Part shown: positions 58,813-64,000 of the stretch, piece after piece
How positions within the stretch are numbered: the stretch's first letter is position 1
How the letters are laid out: every line of letters begins with the position of its first letter
Assembly (NCBI GenBank): GCA_012064385.1
Contig: QRDG01000351.1
Span: 750,928-814,927, forward strand
Direction of reading: 5' to 3'
Length of the DNA: 64,000 nt
Source: Puccinellia tenuiflora
Lineage: Eukaryota > Streptophyta > Magnoliopsida > Poales > Poaceae
Translations under genes and position numbers: made by a program
Notes under the pieces: model-generated
What the model was told of the DNA's origin: nothing
What the model saw: only the letters and a program-made list of their open reading frames with translations
The model's database searches: none

Positions 58813-61800
58813 AGGTCGTCGCCTGCTGCCGGTGACGTCCGCCGCATCTGCTCCCGACATGTTGTGTCTCTCCCGCAGGCCCGCTCGGATCGCCGACCCG
58901 CTGCGTTTCTCCCGCTCCCGCCAGATCGCCGACACACCGCGACTCCCCGACGGCGCTGTCCTGGGCCGCTACGCTGCACTGCGCCTCTCTCGCCCCGTCG
59001 CCTCAAAGCGCGCCGCCGTCCTGGAAACTGGAGCGTCATGCCTCTTACACTCCCCCGCCCCGGAGCGCCACGTCCGTCCTCATCTTCATTCTCTGCTGTA
59101 ACCGCCAGGGCGACTTCATCCACCTCCGGCCTGATCAATATGCTGCACGAAGGTACTCTGTTCTCTATGATGCATATTTTCAATACCAATGTTGCATAGT
59201 GGAGATTAGTAGAAATATTGGGTGATCGATTAACCATTGGTGGTTGGTCAATGAATCAATCTAGGTTTACCAATTGTATCACTTCTTTCTCACGGAACAA
59301 CATGTTTTCCCTTTAACTATCCTGGGGATTTCACATCTCCTACAGTTGATAAGCCAGAGAAGAGTAGTAGATCAAAAGCTAAAAATAATAATTTCATATT
59401 GTCATTTTAGTAGAAGCTATTCATATAGGTTTGTCTGTAATTGTTGAATGTATTTTGTTTAAAACGACACCAGTTTAGTCAGCTTTTCATGATTTATGTA
59501 AGAGTGAATAACAAGGAACCATGATTTTATCCTCCAAAATTTGACCTTCATCTTACTAATTTTCAATCACAACAGCCGGTATTGCAGACAAATATACCTA
59601 AATCTAGGTAAGACAGCCTATCAGCTTCTGAAAAAATCATGTGATTTAGTTGTATCTATTTTCTCATATTGAATCTTCATCCTCTAAATGCATAGAAGAT
59701 ACTAACCAGAACTACTACATACTTGCATATTTCTTGCGCACACTTCCTCCAGAACCGATTACTATGGGCCACTTGGCACTCCATACATCTTATCTCTTGA
59801 ATCGTGCTATATGTCTGAACTTTGACTGGCCAAGATTCATTTAAATTCGTTGTCATCTTCTATTTCAGATGCTTATGGCAAAACGTTGCTCTGTCAAAAT
59901 GCCGATCTTCTCATGGTAGACAGGTGAGGTCTATTCCAGCTATAATCATTATTTCTGTTGAGTATTAACTACTGATCATATGGTTCACATTCATGTTGAT
60001 GGTTCTTCGTCGGGTCTTTATTTTCGAGATGTCCCGGTAGCTTTTAAATTTGTAGAATTGTATGTCTCACGAGTAAAATGCACAAGGGCTTTTTGTAATA
60101 CATAACTGCTGATCATATTGACGCCTTCCTCTTTTTGTGGTCTCTTATTTTCAAGCTGTTAATATAGCATCTTTTTTGTCGCCACTACAGCTGGGTGTTC
60201 AAGGGCATCACTTATCAGTATCAGTGCTAACTAGACCCCATCATCCACTGCGACTACGCAGCCAAAGTAAGAAGAGAATGAAGCAACTTGGTATTCTCTG
60301 TCTCTTGCTACACCCTCTTTGAATCATTAAATACTTGCATATATTCAGACGCAAACTTTTTCACAGTTGTGCCCCACTTTACTATTTGAATCTTGGTAAG
60401 GTGCCAGTTATATCTTCCTAGATAATGAAGGCTTATTGAAAATAGGGGGATTCACCCTCATGTGTATGTCCAGTATCGCTCTCACCAATTTGAAACTGGT
60501 TAACCACGAGGTCCTTGTCGACAGTTTTAGTAAGCCCACAATGTCTGCCTCAGGGTTGAGGGGAACAATGGAACATGTATTTAGCAGTTTAATGTATGAG
60601 GAAGACAAGTGAAATAAATCGTAAGTTTTTTAATATGAGAAGGACCAAGCAAATGCATTGTAAATATTCTCCAGCAATGACATCTTGCGCCCTTCCTCCT
60701 TGGCATTAATTTGCCTAGATGATGTGCAGCCAAGTTCACCTAATCTTGTTTCCTGTGCATTAATGTGTTCTTTTCTGTACACTATTTATTTTTGTTAAAT
60801 AATAAACCGTAGCAAATATAATGAGTTGGTTAGTTACTCCCATGATGGTGCTGATAAGATTTATTTATTCATATATTTGGTTTTTACTTGAATTGTTCAT
60901 GTAATTAAAGTGAACTCATTTGTGCCGTAGAGAACTTGGTGGCATCGATGTTTCAGTGAGAAAGGAGGGATTGATGACGGAAAGAAGCATCTGGCTGGTG
61001 GTGTACAAGTCAACATAAGAGGTTTGTGTTTGTAAAACATATGTGTTTATGTCCTTTACGTAGCATGGCTCAGTTAGACATTGTTTGGTTTTAGATAGTG
61101 CATAGAAAACTCACAAGTTACAAGCGATGGCGCATCCACCCGATATTGCTTCAGCAGCTTTTGTCGTTGCTGCATCTAAACACCGCAGTCACACATTGCT
61201 GCCAACGCGTCGTTTGAGTGCAGAACCTGGTGTAGTCCGAGCGCTAAAGCCACATCATCCAAATGCTGACACAGCTATTCTCCAGATATCCAGATGCGTT
61301 TAGTTGAGGATGTTCATGATTTTTCCATGCCCTGATATTGTATCTGTTTGTTTTACCATGAATCTTATTTCTTGCACGCATAGGATAGTCATAATAATTT
61401 ATCCAAGATACTTAAACAAGATATTACGTAAAATAACAATATAGCTTTGATAATTATATGCCGCTTGCGACCTGCTGTTTAGCTTAATGGAGATGGCAAA
61501 TGCTGGAGTTAATAAGCCACTGGTAGTAATTTCCAGAACATCCATTATTTGTATTGAGATTTCTTTGCAGGCATATAGACAAATCACAAAGATGCCATTT
61601 TACTGGAAAATGAGATACCACACATATACGATCGTTTATCATGGTTTGAATATGAGCTGTTTTTTGTTGTTAATAAAGGTTGTTGCAACTTACACTACAA
61701 TGGTTTAATGATTTGCACCTTCCTTTGGTACTATGCAGTTGCAGATACCTCTTTCTGCCGTCATGTTCAAAATTCAGAGGAGGGTGCAAGCATTCCTCGG

Positions 61801-62536
61801 TGTATATCCAGTTGATTTTGGTTGTGGACATGTGAATGCTTGAGTTTAAGAAATTTATCCTTTAATGGCGGAGTTTTATTAGTAGAAATTTCAACCTTTC
61901 CTTTAACATGTTGGACTGGCAATGGCGTTGAATGGAAAATAGAGTGAAACATGTCGTGTTACTTGTTCCTTGTGCCATGTACATTCCATGATTTTATTCG
62001 AAGTGGGATCAGATGTAATGTCTCGGAACAACAATTGATGACTTCGGGTGGTGTTGGCTTCTGTCAGGCGGTGCGATGAACGATACCTTGGAGAGAGGCG
62101 CATACTGGGCGAGACGCGGGTAATTGGGCGTAGAGATAGGAGGTACGCTGGGGGATGAGCATAGAGAGGAGACTAGGGAAGGCCATCGATGCCGGAGAGC
62201 TGCATCGTGTGGGGATGAGTAAAGAGATTCACATGGAAACTTTCTGGCGGCTGGTGTTGTAGTTCTTGTGAAGAAATTGTTCGTTCCTCACCACCAGTTT
62301 TGGCTGCCGCGAGTGGTGCCCCCGGCTCACTTGTTTGATTGGGACTACAAGCATCACCGAGCAAGAGTCTCGAGGGTTCTTGATACGGAGGAGAGGGGTT
62401 TGTTTTTTTAAACTGATGTTTTTTTTTGAAACCGGGAGGAGAGGGGTTTGGAACATACCACGCAGGAGAAATAACATAAGAGGAAGTGTAAATAATGTGA
62501 TTAAATAGACGTGCGTTGCACGTGCACGTATACTAG

Positions 62537-62679
62537 TATAAGATGTTTTAGCATTTCTCTTTCCATCCGTATCTAGACATGTTTTAGTGCAAAGTTTAAA
62601 TAAATCTTATACTAAGACATGTCTACATACAGATGGAAAGAGAAATGCTAAAACATTTTATATTTTGATACGGATGGAG
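62537..62679. mobile_element. Stowaway-like MITE, left end missing at the Helitron boundary
   Basis: Inverted arms TTTTAGCATTTCTCTTTCCA and its complement form a hairpin. The right end reads GATACGGATGGAG followed by TA. The matching left end (CTCCATCCGTATC) is absent where the Helitron terminus abuts. Confidence 0.7.
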
Positions 62680-62894
62680 TACTAGTCAGTATGCACGTGC
62701 ATGCACGACTATGGTTTCACTCCACAACACTTTTTTGTGTGTTTAGGGCCTACTTCACTGCCTGTCAAGATATACCGTTCTTTATTATTTTTGGTAGAAT
62801 GACTACTGTTTTGCATGTGAATAATTAATCTTAGCTATGTTGTCAAATAACATATATCTCTTACTACAAAATACTTCTCTACGAGAGTGGACGA

Positions 62895-63270
62895 TCTACC
62901 CTAGGGGGCATCTTCCCCGTTTTTCTAAAAATACATTTTAAATACGATTTAAAATGTGTAAAAAAATTGAAATAAAATTTTATGTGTACATCTCTCTGGA
63001 ACATTCACGCAGCATAAATTTTTGTGAAAAAATAACTTTTTATTTTGCCTCCACAAAAAAAGACAAATTTCAGTACTGAGAACAAAACTTTTCACAAGAC
63101 ATTTTTTTGTCATTTTTACACAGATCAAAATAATTGTTATTTTATGACAAAATTTTCTACGTGCATATAGAATATGGATATGCACGTCCGCAATTGTTTT
63201 AGAATTTTTCTATCATTTGGAAATATATTTTTTGAAAACGGGGTAGATGCCCCCACATGTTCATCTATGC
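62895..63270. repeat. AT-rich inverted-repeat element
   Basis: The ends GGGGGCATCTTCCCCGTTTTT and (inverted) GGGGGCATCTACCCCGTTTT-type form short TIRs. The interior resembles 56385-56760. No clear target duplication. Confidence 0.55.
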
Positions 63271-63664
63271 ATTTTCCCTCTACATAGGATCTAACTAATA
63301 CAAATATTAGTTGCTCTACTAAAGCGAGAGGTCAGATCTAGAGGCGGGCACTGCTGGGACCAAATGGGGTGGGCAGAGACATCTAAAGGCTGACGGTCGG
63401 TGGCGAGACCTTCAGATTAGAACAAACCATGATACTGTGAAATATGGTTGTGTACAATGCGACAAACATGTGAAAAATAAAACTGAAAAATTGTCTGGAT
63501 GATCTCGTTGGAAAAAAAGTGCACGTCCCATGGCTTTTCAGTACAATCTCATTAATCTTTCCATCATGATTAAAATACTCAAAATGGGTCATGAAACAAA
63601 CAACGAAAAAAATAGCATTCTCCCAAAGAAGCACAAGCTGATCCTTCTCAATGCGCTTAGTCGC

Positions 63665-63910
63665 TTACCCACCAGCCTCTGCCGCATCAATTCTTGGCCG
63701 GCCTCCAGTACAAGGTGTTGTGCCGCACGAGCGATTAGGCGTAGAGCTGGTCAATCTCGGCGATATCGTGGACCATCCCTTGTCGGCAAAGCGACAGAAC
63801 TGGCGTAGCTCCATTTGGACCATGTGCAGGCGAAATATCATAACCCTGGCCTCGCTGGCAGCAGTGGCCACATGGGAGGCTCCTTCCACCTCAACCTGCA
63901 GCGCCTCCAT
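63665..63910 (-). CDS. Unrecognised ORF near the right edge
   Basis: An 81-codon frame (MEALQVEVEGASHVATAASE, then RLHMVQMELRQF) lies in GC-rich sequence that continues to the window end. I do not recognise it; it may be a repeat-borne coding relic. Confidence 0.2.
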   Translation of the reverse strand: MEALQVEVEGASHVATAASEARVMIFRLHMVQMELRQFCRFADKGWSTISPRLTSSTPNRSCGTTPCTGGRPRIDAAEAGG

Positions 63911-64000
63911 GATGCGCCGCCGCCAAAGCCTCCCGCGGGGGCGCAGTCTCCACCCGTGCCAGCCCCGTCACCTCTCCTCCCTCATCCCGCCCCTCATCTC

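Larger units (their letters stand above)
57755..62536 (+). mobile_element. Non-autonomous Helitron (4.8 kb) with captured gene fragments
   Basis: The 5' end is A|TCTACGCTACTTATAAAAGAG at 57755. The 3' end has a perfect hairpin ACGTGC-GTT-GCACGT (62509-62523) followed nine bases later by CTAG (62533-62536) and T. No target duplication is expected. It carries a hexokinase 5' fragment and an aminotransferase fragment on the same strand. The rest (58810-62480) includes GC-rich (58850-59150) and AT-rich stretches with exon-like bits I could not identify. No Rep/helicase. Confidence 0.75.

Overview
This is nuclear genomic DNA of a grass, most likely a Triticeae species (wheat, Aegilops, barley or rye group). 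The evidence is four plant genes or gene parts with ordinary GT-AG introns and monocot-type coding sequence, in a background of Stowaway and Tourist MITEs, Mutator-like foldbacks, Helitrons, LINE relics and LTR retrotransposons. No tRNA, rRNA or CRISPR locus was recognised.

Host genes. (1) The 5' part of a COX15 (heme A synthase) gene runs off the left edge on the minus strand (498-1639). (2) A complete 13-exon raffinose-synthase/seed-imbibition family gene (alkaline alpha-galactosidase type, 752 aa) lies on the minus strand at 9498-13343. (3) A four-exon R2R3-MYB gene of the MYB26/MYB67 type (304 aa) lies on the minus strand at 35397-36736. (4) A complete seven-exon mitochondrial carrier gene (CoA-carrier-like, 335 aa) lies on the minus strand at 50555-54688. 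For genes 2-4 I followed splice sites and codon phase through every exon, and the exon lengths sum to intact reading frames. A weaker gene model with a signal-anchor first exon lies near 3471-5400 on the plus strand. The genes are unrelated and do not form a functional cluster.

Mobile DNA dominates the rest. At 1.8-4.1 kb there are a GC-rich foldback family and an 829-bp Mutator-like element with a perfect 9-bp target duplication. At 8.4-9.5 kb there are a Helitron candidate and a Tourist MITE inserted exactly at the stop codon of the galactosidase gene. At 15.5-30.9 kb there are a decayed Copia element and three copies of one long LTR family: a solo LTR with TSD, an LTR cut at a single N, and an LTR with PBS and a gag-only interior. 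At 30.9-34 kb there are tandem arrays and AT-rich minisatellite. At 37.9-42.0 kb there are LINE relics, one of them split by a hAT-type element. At 42.4-47.4 kb a 4.3-kb Mutator-like element sits inside a Helitron-like element; it carries a plant-mobile-domain (PMD) gene and a convergent second ORF. At 57.8-62.5 kb a Helitron carries a hexokinase/D-amino-acid-aminotransferase chimera.

The most interesting object is the nested element at 42942-47253. It has a 10-bp target duplication, long TIRs and subterminal arrays of roughly 23-bp palindromes on a 28-29-bp period. It has a spliced PMD gene, a convergent acidic/lysine-rich companion ORF, and no recognisable transposase.
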